This document shows positions 39,175 through 51,929 of a stretch of DNA of 64,000 bases, one piece after another. This stretch comes from Mycteria americana (lineage: Eukaryota > Chordata > Aves > Ciconiiformes > Ciconiidae). The translations under genes and the position numbers were made by a program. Each line of letters starts with the position of its first letter. The stretch's first letter is position 1. The stretch is from the NCBI RefSeq assembly GCF_035582795.1, contig NC_134371.1, positions 46,169,001 to 46,233,000 of the forward strand. The letters are read 5' to 3'. The notes below the pieces were generated by a model. It saw nothing but the letters and a program-made list of their open reading frames with translations. It had not been told where the DNA came from and searched no databases.

Positions 39175-41869
39175 GGTGTTACCTAATTCACAATCCCCAT
39201 CCTGTTCACAGGAGCCTTCCTTCCAGCACAGAGATGCTGAGATGATGTCCCTGAGCTCTCACCAAAGCCCCTCTCGTCTATTCCTTCTGCAGGCTCTTCC
39301 ATTTCCACAATATTCCGTACACTTTGTAGGCAGCAGTACTAAAAGCAGCTTGAGACTTGATCCCCAACATAGGCATGCTACAGTAACTATGTAGGTCTGT
39401 ATAATAACTATATAGAGAACACATCCTATGTTTTCATCTTCTCCGCTCTGCTCTTCATAGAGGAAAGATGCTTCACTTAATCATTTTTGTTAAAGACAGT
39501 GTTTGTGTTCTGACATGTTTATTCTGACTAAAATATCCTCTCCCTGGAGAGATATCAACCTTCTTTTTCACCTTCAAATCCAGTATCTCAGTAAAAAATA
39601 CCATTCCATGATATTCATACTTTGGTGAACAATTTTCTATGTGTCCCCGTATCTGTATGGGTATTCTGTGGGCCATGTGTTTTGGAATGAATGTGTTAAT
39701 ACGCACATTCGTGTTGTCTTTTCTCAGGTTTAAAAGACCGGGGATATCAGTATGGCATTACACATATAAGTTGTCAGCATGCTTTCCCCTGAGGTGAGTG
39801 GAATCAGTGTTTTGCATCATCTGAGAATCAGGCCCAATCACGCTGTAATTTTGTTTGTAATCTCGCCTTGCTTGTCTTACATCTGTAAGCCATACTTTGC
39901 CTTGAGTTACAGCAGTGGGATTCTGAATTGATTTAAGGAGAATTATTCTGGATTTAAATTTGGAGCCATCTGAAGCAGAGTCTGTTCCTCCTACATCCAA
40001 ACCCCTATAGACACACAATTTCTTTAGTCAGCATAACAATCATGTCAGATAGGTATTGTGAAATCAATCAGTATTTCATGTATAAAGAGCAAGGGCAGAT
40101 TGTTTGTTGGGGACGGCAATGTTCAGGCCCACCAGAACTTTATCCTTTTCAAGAAATTCCTTCTACATTTTACTTCCCTCCAGCTCCAAGCACGGCAGTG
40201 CACTTACTACCACCAGTCCTGGCACCAAAACACACCAGAACGGAAAGTACATACAGTACCTGTGCAGAGGGGAAATCCCACTCTATCCTGACCAGCTAAA
40301 AGCATTAAAACTGCTACTGGTAAAAAGATATAAATGGATTGTCTATGGCTGCCCACACAGGCAGTTGCAAAGGTGAGCTGGAAGGCAGGGCATCCCGGTT
40401 CTGAACTTCTATTTCTTTTTACACAGTATAGTTCCCCAGGCACAAGTTCAATGTGTAGGTATTGAAGAACTCACAGGATACATCTGTGTACAAACATGTA
40501 TAAAAGATCACTAACCTTCAATGGTGGAGACAATTACATTTATGTATTTAACCTGTCTAGAAATAAGTGCATGATCTATTTTTTCAAGAAAGTGTTTTTT
40601 GTTTTTTTTTTTTTTTAAAGAAATGGATGGTAACACATCTTTTCTTGCTGAATTGTAAACACAAACTTCCAAAAGCAAATGTTAATATAAGTTCCAGGGT
40701 TACAATTTCAGGTTTGATTTTCTTTGGCAATTCAATCTGCATGATGATTTTGATCAAATGCCTCAGCTTCTAACATTTGTAACACGATAAAATGCACACA
40801 AAAAAGCTTATATTTAAATAATCATATAATAAGTTGAATGCACACTGTGACAGAATATGAATTATCTAACAGGCTGCAGAGTAATACAAGTTCAGTCTGG
40901 AAGACAGATACAAGCACTGAGCACAGTTTGAGCATTGAAGATAAGACTGTAATCCTTTGCCTGCTTTAATAAAAACTGTTTAAAATGAACGGAAAAGGGT
41001 AAAATAAAATAAACTATTCAGAGCTTGACGTAAGGCATCTGGCTGAAAACTCATTTGCTAATTGTTTAAGATTTACGGCACTGAACCAAGATGGTTTAAA
41101 ATAGCGATGCACAATAAATAATGCACGGAATTTAACTGAGGTACAAACCACCATTGGTAACTCTTGTACTTGGTCTAGGCCTTTGTGGGGCTGCAGGTTC
41201 AACGTCTTTATTTGCTCGTTGACTGTATGAAGGGAGATAGTGAATAATAGTAATCATTGGACCTTCCCTCACCTTTTCTCCTGTGCGGTGATCATGCCTA
41301 ATGAAAATTGGAGCTGTGCTGGGAAACTGAGATTGGCAAAAGAGTCACTTTTTCTTTGCCTGATTGGATAAATATGCAGCTGGTTTTGGAATTAATTCTT
41401 GTGTGTGTGAAAGGTGTTATTTTTAAATGCTCCCGTATGTATGCAACAGAGTTTAGTCACCTGAAATGTCATGGCCAAGAACTACGAAAGATGCAAGACT
41501 GTGAGCAGTACACTTAGCAAATCAAATGAATGCTCCTGCTTAATATTTTGCCTTCATCCATATTTTTAAAACTCAGGCAGTTCTGTGTGTAAATGTTTCT
41601 ACCTTTTGTTGCAGGTTCCCCTTATCACAAAGCACTACGTTCAGTTTAAGACCAGCCCAAACCAGCTGTAGTTGCTGGTTAAATTTCTTGCCAGGCTTGG
41701 AGCTTTTTCCTCTGTTTTTATGTTCACTTTTAAAGGAAATTGTTTAATTTCTATAAAATAGAAAAATGAAATATAGCTACGTATTTTATCACGTTCCTGG
41801 AATTCTAGAAGGGTTTCGGGACCAGACTGTTCTGTTCTTAATTCATTCCTCGCGCTTTGATCTATGTAT

Positions 41870-42100
41870 GCATGCTGGCGAGAAAACCATCGTCGGTATT
41901 GGGGAGGGAGGCGGTGAACTAAACCCCAGCAGCTTCCCCGCACGCACAACGCCTGCGGCATGAATGGTTCTGGAGGAGGGCTCAGAAATAGCGCAAGGCA
42001 CAGTTGCATCTATCGTGCCTCTTTTTCTGAGGGCAGCAAACCTTCCCGCACCAACCAGGCCCTGCTGACCGCTGTGTCCACGCAGCACAAACCCTGAACT
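41870..42100. other. Small GC-rich, CpG-bearing islet
   Basis: CpG-bearing stretch (CTGGCGAGAAAACCATCGTCGG, split here for its key CpGs at about 41876-41895, and CCCGCACGCACAACGCCTGCGG near 41938-41958) in AT-rich intron. No gene signal. Confidence 0.35.
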
Positions 42101-43362
42101 CAGTAAGATAACAGCTGTTATCACAGTGCTTTTTATCTGGGAGGCAAAGCCTAAAATTGCATCTGACCTCTGTGTGCGCAGAGACGCAAGTGATGAGCGT
42201 TCTGCCTAGATCCTCAAAGGTTTTAGATGAAATCAGTAAGAGTGAGGTACCTAAACGAATACTTCCGAGGATAATAGCTTCTGTGTCTTTTGGCCATGTG
42301 TGGTATAAGGTAGACTACGAACAGTAATTTATCAAACGATATACTGTGAGCCGTAGAAAACACCACAAGACTTTAGCATTGGTTTTTCCCAAACAGGATT
42401 ACTAATATATAAAACTAAGCCACTCCATTTACTAATACAATCATACAAGCAATTAAACTAGCTATAGTACAGATTTAACTTACTTATTTATAGGTCAAGC
42501 TTCTGGTTGCCCTAGGTCAATGACTTTTAGTAACAAAGCTCCATAAGAATAGATTTTCTTAATAATGCCAACAGGCTATGTATAACTAAAAGTAAACAAA
42601 CACATATTGGTCTGCTGAGTGCATGTGTGTATCCGTCTTTGCATATATACATTTCTGTACAGCACAAGCTCAGGGAAACAGATCAAAACCACATGCTACG
42701 TGTCCAGACAAGTAATTTTTTTGAGCTTTGCTCAAATTGCCACACTACAAAATTAAATGAATTGGAATTCTGTTCCTCCATGAAAAGACTTGAAATGAGA
42801 TTTAAATCAGTGCGTGCTTGGTAAAACATGGCAATTTGATGTCTGTTCCATAAAACTGACAACCACGTCTAGTTGTTTTTCTTCTGAATTTGATTAGATA
42901 ATTTGGTCAAACTTGCAGAATATCTAACAGTTACACAATCAGACTGAGATTTGTTCAGAAAATTACAACACAGTGAAGGAAACTTAATTAGTTTTGTCAG
43001 CAAATATGAAGGCACTAGCTTGCATTTTCAGAAACTGTCTAAAGCTTTTACAAATACACTGATTCAGCTAAAATCAGACTAATTATATACTGGGCTCAAA
43101 AAATCCACATTAAAAGAACATTATTGGGGTTGTAATGTCCAAACCTGAAAAGACAGGAAATACTGCATTTAATAAGCAATCGGTTTGACAAGTTGGTATA
43201 TATATTATTCTATTATATGACTGTAAAATTTGCTCCACAGACCTCCAGACCTGTTCAGTATCTCAGCTACTTAATATCTTTTTTAGACCCACTGTGTGGA
43301 CATGGTGTTTACTGTACTTTATTAAAATTCTACTGCAGAGAATAATATTGATTTCCTTTTTC

Positions 43363-43383
43363 TTTTTTTTTTTTTTTTTTTTT
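43363..43383. repeat. Poly-T tract (21 nt)
   Basis: Uninterrupted T run, or poly-A on the transcript strand. No associated retroelement recognised. Confidence 0.85.
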
Positions 43384-44005
43384 AATGTGGTTGCTGTCAC
43401 TACAATACCTCAATGCTTCGCAAATTCTAATGCTTATTTTGCCAGTACCTAGGGTAAGGTACAGGGGTGGTGACAACCTCCTTCTACCTAAGGGGTGCAA
43501 GGCAGAGGGAGATCCTATGATTTCCAAGTGCTTTCTTTGAGATACCTAGGATCTGATTTTTCAAAATATTAATAATAGAGAACTCTGATATTTGAAACAC
43601 TACTTCGCCTGCTTTCTGCTGCAACTGTAAGTGCTCAATAATTTTGTGAATCAAAACTCAAGAGCAAGCATCCAGAAAATGAGAATACAGTTAACAACCA
43701 CATGTGAAAAGTACGGTTTAAATAACCTGCCAAATATAAACAGGAGCTTTCTGGCAGAAGCTGAGAAAGTCCAATTTTCTCAGGTGACATTTAACTGTGT
43801 TGCAAACTTCCTTTCTCTTCATGTACTAGCTTTAATGCTAATTGGTTAATTATCACAATCTTTCCTGAAATTCTTTATTTATTGGTTTTCTTTCCAGATA
43901 TATTTGGTGAATTGTCACAAGTCCAGATTTTCTACTTCAGAGGTACTCATCACTTGGAGAGGCAGTGGTAATCTCTAGCTTTATTGTTTGGTTTTTTTGG
44001 TGGCT

Positions 44006-44029
44006 TATTTATTTATTTATTTAATTTAT
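44006..44029. repeat. (TTTA)n microsatellite
   Basis: About four to five TTTA units followed by a degenerate continuation. Confidence 0.75.
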
Positions 44030-45021
44030 GATATGAGATTTGCATTTGTTTTAGAGCATTTAGAGCATTTGTGTGGCTATATGGCCAATTTTATAATATT
44101 TGGCTAATTGGTGTCAGTAATTACATTATCTCTCGTGTTTCTCACTCTTAAAAATCAAAAACAAGCTCTTGTAGAAATCTCTCTAATGTGTGTGTGGAAG
44201 AATGCAGAGAGGCAGGGAGAAAAGGTGAAAGAAAAACATGAGAGGACTCTCCAGGGTTTCTGGATTTAGATGATCAAAACAGTTATAAAGAATAAATCTT
44301 AAGAATTTACTACAAAAGAAATTTGCAATAAAAGTCTAATCCTCTATATACTGATCTGGTATTTCCACTCACTTGTTTACAAGACCTGTTAACCAGAAGA
44401 GAAGCTAAATATACAACTAGGCATTGAAACAACATCTGCTCTAGCAATATTTATGCAAAATTTCAGCTCTTGTTTTTAAGAATGTTAAGTATACTCCATT
44501 TTTTTTTACCTTTAGCTTTTGTCTAATTTTTACTAATTAGAACAGGTAATGAGCCAGTGTTTTGCAGTTTTATTGCCCAGGGACATAGTTTTAAGGTATG
44601 AAAGCATAGTTAAGTTACTCAAGAATTTGAAGTTCAGTACAGAAAAAAGTGAACATGCAGAGAAATCACCTTTTGTCTTTTAGTAAGAATTTTAAATTTG
44701 GAGTTAATATGCTGATGTTTTAGTATACAAAACTTATTTCACAGTTGGCAAGACACGCATGTTTACATATTTCAGTGGGAGCTCCTCCAGGCATTAGCAA
44801 GAGAAAGAGAGAGGACGCTGAAAGCATATTGAAATAAATGGATGGCACAGTCAATTTACTGTCCTCATCTGGGAGTCTCCAAAAAGGTTCAGGCAGTATG
44901 GCATTCTTACAGCTCGTACAGCGTTTTGCTCATTTTCTGCTCTTAAGTAGCTGCACGTGATAGCATACAGACGCAGAGGCAGCAAAGTGGCAGGAGAGGG
45001 GCGACTCTCAGAGTTACTTAC

Positions 45022-45159
45022 GTTGACAGCCCAAGCCGTGCCAGATATATCCCGGCAGACATTTATCACATTTAGGCCCTGATGTTCCCTCCTTACACTC
45101 ACAAAATCCTCTGTCATTACAGCGATCATGGATTGAACCAAAAGGGTTACAATAACAGT
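45022..45159 (-). CDS. NTNG1: Netrin-G1 LE3 exon, third laminin-type EGF repeat (exon 9 by inferred numbering)
   Basis: A 138-nt internal exon on the minus strand. The acceptor is tgtttctgcag and the donor is a full-consensus CAAC|gtaagt (GT at 45021-45020). It encodes 45 whole codons plus split ends and has eight cysteines (CYC, DRC, GFCEC, PKCDKC, LGC), a complete laminin-type EGF repeat. Diagnostic blocks are [22 protein letters not shown] and [10 protein letters not shown]. By memory the loop before the last cysteine (GYIWHGLGC) is one residue longer than the human GNSWHYGC. Joined to LE2 the shared codon is GAC (Asp). Joined to the terminal exon it is CCA (Pro), matching the CQ-P-NVCD junction known from netrin-G1. 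Of the four cassette exons in the window it alone has a strong donor. The intron before it ends in a TG-rich stretch, and the intron after it is 26.7 kb. Confidence 0.95.
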
Positions 45160-46808
45160 CTGCAGAAACAAGACAACACATACACACTGGATTCAGGTCT
45201 ACGTATGGTGATAATGCATTCAATACCAACAAAGGGTGCATTTCCAGTGCTACAGGTAAAGGAAGACTGTCTATTAAGGATATCTAGAGTAGCGAATGTA
45301 ACTACTACAGGTCCATGTATTTGTTTGCATATGTCATTTCAGGAAGAGACATTTTATGATGTGACAAGAAAAAGTAAACAGAAAAGATACAAAGGCAGAA
45401 GATACCATGTTCTTTGAGAATAAGTGATTGTAACAGATTCTCTTTTGGTAAGAATGCTTTTGACAATTTAGTGAACGTTAGAAAAGCTTTGTATAGTATG
45501 GATATATAAATGTGCCATCAGGGTGAAATGTTTCGCATTATTAAAATAGGCTTAGCTATATTACTCAATATTTTCAGAAGTGCTGAATGTCTTTACAGGG
45601 CTATATAAATGCACTTTACTTACTTTCAAGATAGTCTTCCTTTATAGTTTTGAGCAGCATAATAATTTATGTGGATATTTGCCATCGAATTGATGAGATT
45701 GTATTTATCAGTGACGTTAATAAACCTTTTACATATTCCACAATGAAAAGCTTGAGGTAAGCAGTAATGTAATGCAAAACTTATCAGAACTGGCTTTACG
45801 CTGCCATTTTCATTTCTCTCACCTCCCAGTGGGCAGATGGAAAATGCAGTGAGGCTCATTCCCTGCTGTATATTTTCCACGTGTGTTCACCTAATTAAAG
45901 AATGACTAGGGTAACACATTTCCTCCCACAACGCTTACTGTGTTGTTCATTCACAGCCCTTTTCTTTAACGTGATTACAATATCTGTGTTCAGCTTTCTG
46001 CTAGCTGAACAAAGAAGACAAGACAGTAGCTAGCAGAGCTCGTTTTTGGCACTCCTGTTCTTCAGTTTATTTACCATTTTTCTTTTTTTTTTAAATGAAG
46101 GGCTGTGTCTTATTTGTATGTAGACCCATGTAGACCCAGAGTAACTCCACTGTCAACTGAGACCACAGGCAGATTTTGGCAGCATCCAATCTCTGCTGCT
46201 GTTGAAGGCAGAAGATACACAAATCAATTCCTGAATCTGGGCAACCTGCTGGGAGCCTGGCTTTATATGTCTGTGAATCAGTGCTACTTTGATGACTACC
46301 TTTGGCAGTTGTTCCCTAGCATTAGGTTAAACCTCAGCGATATTGTAAATGACAAAATGGAGTTGAACTGGGAAGTAAAATATAAAAAAATCCAAAGGAA
46401 AAACTGTAACAGGAAAAAAATTACCAGGAAGACATTTGTCATCTGTTGTCTCAGTGTTTATTAACTATAAATTACAGATGGCACTTTGAACATTTGGCAT
46501 GCTGAAGAAGAATAGTTACCTTTGGCAAACAGAGTTCCACAATAATAATAGAGTCAATTAGCTAGCAACATTCATTAACGAAGTTGAAAACTGACACGCC
46601 AAAAATACTGTGCAAGGCTGAGCAGAATTATAGCACAGTGAGTGCCACTTGAAAAGCTGGCAATTCTGATGTTAATCAGATGTATGAAATGTTTATGTAA
46701 ACAGGCATAGAACTGAGATACATATTGAATGCAGGAAGTAAAATTTTCTTGAAGAGTGTTTATAGAAAACCTTGAAAGACAAAAAGCTTGGAATTACATT
46801 AGAAACAG

Positions 46809-46905
46809 AAGGCCTGATTCTCATACATTAAAAATAGCTTAGTTGGACATAATGGAGTTACAGTGATTAAAACAGGTGTTTGTGAAAGAAACCTATGGCC
46901 CATGA
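46809..46905. mobile_element. Possible ancient amniote interspersed repeat relic
   Basis: GGCCTGATTCTCATACATT, then ATAATGGAGTTACAGTGATT, then AAAACAGGTGTTTGTGA. This resembles an old repeat seen in reptile and bird genomes with GGCCTGATTCTC ends and a central GGAGTTAC-TGTAAAACTGGTGTAAGTGA. The closing end is poorly preserved. Identification is from memory only. Confidence 0.4.
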
Positions 46906-48320
46906 TATTGAATGTTTATAGATACATAATTTTATATTTTCCAGAGAACAAGAACCTGACCCTGAATCAGTGAAAGCTTTCCTGCTGAACTCTATCATAC
47001 AAACACGTAAGAAGTACCAGGCCCATATTGTGCTCTTTAAGGGAAAGTGGGTAGTGGAAACAAAACTTGAAGCCAGGCCCTTTTTACAAAAGTAGTAGGT
47101 CAAATCAGAACACCACACAGACCCAGTAACCTTTAGTAACTGAATCTAGCCTCCATCTTTCTGAATACACAATTGATACCATAGAGAGAGAGATATATAA
47201 CCTGCAGAGGTCCACCGAACATCCCAGCTCGTTGTCCAAAACAGTATCACAGGCTGTGGAACACTTCCCAAGACCTGCCAAATACTTAAGACATTAAAAA
47301 GCTCAAAAGCCACAATTCCAGTGTGCCACAGGGAGGCAGTCAGTATCTCCAATGCCCTTACAACAGGGCACTAAATAACATTAAATTAACATTCCCAGAT
47401 CATCCTAATAAGCAGACCACACCCCAGGTTCCAGGGTGGGGAAAAAAAACCCTGCAGATCTGAACTGGGAAGGAATTTTCCTCCTAACCTCCATCTGGTG
47501 ACTGAAGGATGGGAAGATGACAGTGGTAGTGATCTGTTCACTGAGATTCACTACACCAATGTGATGCTGCCAACGAAACATAATGAAAAAAAGTAAAAAA
47601 GAAGGTTGGGAAAATGGGCTGAAGCTTGCAGGCTTGCTGCTTATCAGTCTGGGTTGACAGTGGCTACAGGACAGCCCTCAGGGTTCACTTAGCCATATAC
47701 CATTAGGGTTTCTAAAGGTCTCACAGGTGTTAACTGAAGCTAAAGCCTAAGTGACTGCAAGGTTGGCTTTCTATAGGTGTGACAATAATTGCCATTTCAG
47801 TATTTATGTTGTAAGGCAAAGGAAATATTTTATTACTCTGGGTCTACCTGGTGGTTTCCATGCTATCCATGCTTGCCAGTGTGTGTATTCACTGAAATAA
47901 AGAGTTATTAGGACTTTATGAAGACCTTGTAAAAATAAAAAGCTCTTCAAGTTGTTAAATTCTTTTTCACTGTAAGCATGTCAAATGAATGATTTTTAAC
48001 TTCAAAATACCTTAATTTATTTAGAAACTGCAGTTGCCCATATGAGGTAATTTTGCAGTTAACTGACAAATCCACAAATTTTTGATATTTCATTTTAGGA
48101 AATAAAATTTATTTTGCTTCTAAAGAAGTTAAGGGCATAATGAAATTAGATTTAAGCCCACTGTATAATGCATTGCATTTAGTTCACTGGTAAAAACCTT
48201 CTCAGTATTTCGATTCTTTGTAACTTGTCAGTTTTAAAAATGAAACATTTTACATTTTCTCCATTTAGTTAGCATCGGCTAAGATTCACAGATTTGTTAG
48301 CCATGTACTTACCATGTATA

Positions 48321-48346
48321 TTTATGAAAACTATAGTTTTCATAAA
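48321..48346. repeat. Perfect 26-bp palindrome
   Basis: TTTATGAAAACTA followed directly by its reverse complement TAGTTTTCATAAA. No spacer and no mismatch. AT-rich. Confidence 0.95.
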
Positions 48347-48708
48347 GTAGTTTTGATAATCAGAGCCAAAGCCCTGTTAGCTGCCATTAAACTAGCTTAT
48401 CCAAACATTTTTTACTTTTCTACATATGTGGCTGAAGAGGAAAGAATTAGCCTGGAAAAATGAGACTTTCATCCGGGAATAAGACTTGCACATGTCACTG
48501 GAAATCTGCGTATTAAAATGTTCATGCCAACATTCCACTTATACTTAAAACCCAAAACACTGCTTTTAAACTCAGAGAAAAGAGAAATGAGCATTTCCAA
48601 TAGAGCAAGACTCTTTGTGCTTGACCTAGAAGGATGGTGAATCCATCAGCTCTCTCAGAGGTGAAAAAACTCTACACTTTGCAGGATTAAATCTTAGGAG
48701 CCCCAATT

Positions 48709-48757
48709 CCTAAGCACTTTAAGCACAACCTTCTCTGTTTTCTGAAAAGTGCTTAGG
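48709..48757. repeat. 12-bp inverted repeat with 25-nt spacer
   Basis: CCTAAGCACTTT at 48709-48720 and AAAGTGCTTAGG at 48746-48757 are exact reverse complements. The motif resembles hairpin-shaped ancient amniote elements with CACTTAGG-type ends. Confidence 0.75.
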
Positions 48758-49035
48758 TATCTGCTTCACTTCACTGACTTTAAACAAGAAGTAGTATGAA
48801 AGTCTTCTTAAGTTGGCAAATCAGCTAGGATACATACATTTTGTATGCAGTATGATCACTATGATCCTGAAAACTGTCTTAGTCCAACAAGAATATTACT
48901 TATTTGAAACAAATTACCTAATATGTAGCAAACCAGGGTTTGATCCTATAGTCATCCATATAGTACAATTCTCATGGGCGCCCAAGAGAATTTTGTTTGC
49001 ATTAAGGTGGGAAAGTCAGCAAATGCATCACATTG

Positions 49036-49055
49036 CCTTCTTTCTTTCTTTCTTT

Positions 49056-49086
<31 letters not shown>
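49036..49086. repeat. (CTTT)n/poly-T pyrimidine tract
   Basis: CTTT repeats running into two long T runs separated by CTC. Pure pyrimidine for about 50 nt on the plus strand. Confidence 0.9.
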
Positions 49087-50794
49087 AAGACTCTTGTTAA
49101 ATGAAAGGTTTTTAAATTTTATTTCTGCAGAGAGCCTGGGCAATTTCGAAGTGCACAGTTGTTTTACTAAGACATTCTAAATACATCATTTGCACATTAA
49201 TTTAAAATTTACTTATTTTTGACTCCTGGTTTATTAACTTACTTGTCTTACGTAGCTACAGCTGCTGTCTTAGCATTTCAGTGTACATGGGAAATCAATT
49301 TACTGAATGAGCTGATGAAAAATCCCAAACAGAGTAATTTAGTGTCATATTCATTAGGCCTATTTAGGCAGCTGAAATTATACAGCCCTGATGTCATACC
49401 GATGATGTCCATCTTCTACATCAAACGAATATGAGGGACAGTGGGTTCTTTCCAAGAACATTTGATTGGGTTAATCTCCTCAGCACAGTCATACAAAATC
49501 ATGACTTGCCTACTAAAGTTCTTATTAGCTCAGACTAATTAATGTCAAAGGAGATCATGCATTTTCTGAATGTGTTGCCAAGCAAAGTTAAAAGAAGGAC
49601 ACGTGAAATGCAGTGCGTGGATGGATCTGGGTGTTTATCATGAAATAAAGTGTAAATCTGTCAAGCTGCAGACTGAAACAAATAACAGCAACCTAAATAG
49701 TTTCTGGCTTGAATCTCAGCAATGGATTATAAAGAATATTAAAATATAATTCATACACCCATAGTCTATTTTGGCATGAGAAAAATCTTATAACTACTCT
49801 TTCTTTTTGCTTCCTGGAAAAAGGAAAGAAAAAATATCACAATGAAAATCCAGAACAGGTTCTACCGATACTTATGTCTATAAGAAACATTATATAATAA
49901 ATTCTCCACCTCTCCAGTGCCTTTTGTGGCTGTTAACTACTGGCCATTGTATCAGGCTTCCTTTATTGACTACGTTCAGTCTTCACCTAAATTGTCCTAA
50001 CTTTTTCTATACACTGTCTGTGGTGACATGAGAACACTGCATATTCTTCTAGTTTGAGAAAGATCTTACATTTTTTCCTAATACGCTTTTTTAATTCTGT
50101 TCTGACATTTTCTTTAATTCTGCATTTTGGATACTTATAGCAGATGCTAGGTCTAAAGCACTGTTTTCACCTAGGAATCCCTTTTCTAAATTGGTATCAT
50201 GTCAAACTGATTTGATAAATTCTGCTCCTAACCACATGGGCATAATTTCAGTTTCTCCTCTAAGGAGAGGGGAGGTAACACTGCATTTACAGCCCTGTGC
50301 CGGGGAGCAGAATTAGCTGCAACGTGTTTTTATGAACTTTAAGTGAATAAAAGGGGTTAATAAGCACCACTCCCCATGCCCTGTTGATGCAGCTGGCAAC
50401 TTTTGTAGGTCTCCAGGCAAGTATTCAAGAGTCTGCACTAATAATTCCAGAAAGTTAGACTGGGAACAGGTATTTATGACTCAACCCTTCAGTTTTCACA
50501 TGCGCAACTCCAGTGTGGCTCCCTCCTGCAGAAGAGAACAATCAGTTTCTCAGGGGCTTCCTGGGAAAGTCTTCCCAGGACCCTTGGCCAGGGAGTTCAT
50601 CGTCATATACAGATTCAAAATACCTCCTTGGGGCTACAGGGGCAAGGGAAATGAGGTGAAAAGTCTACACAGATGTTCTTATCCATTGAAAAAGCTCATT
50701 CTGGCTCAACTGGCAAGTAAGCAGCAGTGGTCCCTAGCAGCTGCCAGTAGCTGAAAAGGCACAGAAGAAAAGCCGCAGTTATCCCGGGACTGAC

Positions 50795-50962
50795 CTATGC
50801 ACACATTTTCATCGTCCAGCTCTGCAGAAGCATTTCTGAAGTAGCCCAGCCTGCATAACTCACAGTGCTGACCTCTAGTGTTGTGCTTACAGCTCACGCA
50901 AATGACCGTATTGAGCAGCTCGATGTAACTGCACCGGTTGGAGTGCCCGAAGCATTCACAGT
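50795..50962 (-). CDS. NTNG1: Netrin-G1 LE2 exon, second laminin-type EGF repeat (exon 8 by inferred numbering)
   Basis: A 168-nt internal exon on the minus strand. It follows a pyrimidine-rich acceptor (ttccttgaaag) and ends at ATAG|gtcagt. It encodes one laminin-type EGF module with all eight cysteines: CEC, then Cys after SNR, VIC, VSC, HCELC, and a last Cys in ENVCI. Recognisable blocks are [31 protein letters not shown] and LDDENVCI. The Asn-Ala-Ser after GYFR is a possible N-glycosylation site. Identity to human NTNG1 in this segment is very high by memory and distinguishes it from NTNG2, which reads QHC-QHC-RLGYYRNGS here. Phase is 1-1, so skipping removes exactly 56 residues. The +3 C in the donor is weak, as expected for a cassette exon. 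The protein acts outside the cell on axons and presynaptic membranes. Confidence 0.95.
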
Positions 50963-51929
50963 CTTTCAAGGAAGAACAGAAATGTATACAGAATGTATAC
51001 AGCAGCAGAGTAATAGCACATTACATGCTTAGTAAAAATGAACCATGAACAGAAGTATGAATGAATGGCACATACATGTTAATCGATGTAACATGGACAA
51101 CAGCAGATGTTTATCTGCAATGAAAGTGACGTTTGTTTCAGGCAGGTTAGCGTGACCCGACGACCATGGCATGACGTCGAAGGTTGGCTGTTGTTGGCAG
51201 ACCTGATGGAACTGAAGCATTTGCAGTTGTAAACCTTTCAGGGGTACTGGAGGCTCAGTTTCCGCTGATAGAAATGCACATCTTTTTGCACATTTGAGAT
51301 GAGTATAAACCAAGACATGGGAAAAACTTCCTCATATTAAAAATATTAAATACAGTGGACAAAATTGTCAAACTTCATCATGCTTAAATCCACAACTGTA
51401 AGTAAAATAAAAGCTTTGTTCTGACATAAATGGTGAGCATTCAAAAATACTGCTGAACTCGGGGTACTGTAGCTGGTAAGCACCTTGGGAACCAGACTGT
51501 TTTATTCCAAGACCAAACAAATCTCTAGTTTGACAATTTTGGCCAGCACCTCCTAAAGCAATTAACAGAGAAGAAAAGGAAAGAAGAGAGGTGTTACTTA
51601 AGAGCTACTTCTACTGTACTTCTGAGGTAAGCATTAACCCATTTTTATATTCTGAGATAAACAACAACTGGGCCAGAAAAGATTATGAAAATTCTGAAAT
51701 GTGTACTGAACGGAGAGCATGCTTACTGCAGCCATCTGAAATGCAGCTGGCATGACAGCCGCTTTTTAAAACCCCCTTCATTAAACATAGGATGCTAGTG
51801 CCTTTTAGTCTTTAGTCACAAGCGATGCTTGGTTTTATGCAGAAAGAAGTAGAAATTAGAAATGTATCAATATCATTATAGAAGGCACAGCTACGCTTTG
51901 TGTAGAAAGCTTGTGTAAATCTGATCACT

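Larger units (their letters stand above)
18312..45021 (-). other. NTNG1: Intron of NTNG1 between the LE3 and terminal exons (26,710 nt)
   Basis: Bounded by GTAAGT at 45021 and a strong C/T tract plus CAG before 18311. I found no further coding exon of the gene inside it, consistent with LE3 and the EGF/GPI exon being adjacent in other vertebrates. It holds repeats listed separately: an ancient SINE, a long CR1, tandem duplications, a perfect 29-bp inverted repeat and a poly-C tract. It also holds three GC-rich islets. The rest is AT-rich unique sequence in which I see nothing. Confidence 0.85.
45160..50794 (-). other. NTNG1: Intron of NTNG1 between LE2 and LE3 exons (5,635 nt)
   Basis: Bounded by GTCAGT at 50794 and TGTTTCTGCAG ending at 45160. 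It contains an ancient repeat relic near 46.8 kb, inverted repeats at 48.3 and 48.7 kb and a pyrimidine tract at 49.0 kb. A 119-codon plus-strand frame at 46105-46464 is opposite to the gene and unrecognised. Nothing else stands out. Confidence 0.85.

Noticed and set aside
46105..46464. 119-codon plus-strand frame inside the NTNG1 intron
   Set aside because: Antisense to the gene, becomes lysine-rich and AT-coded, and overlaps probable old repeat sequence.
51029..51313. 94-codon minus-strand frame just upstream of LE2
   Set aside because: No netrin-like peptide and no donor in phase; intronic.
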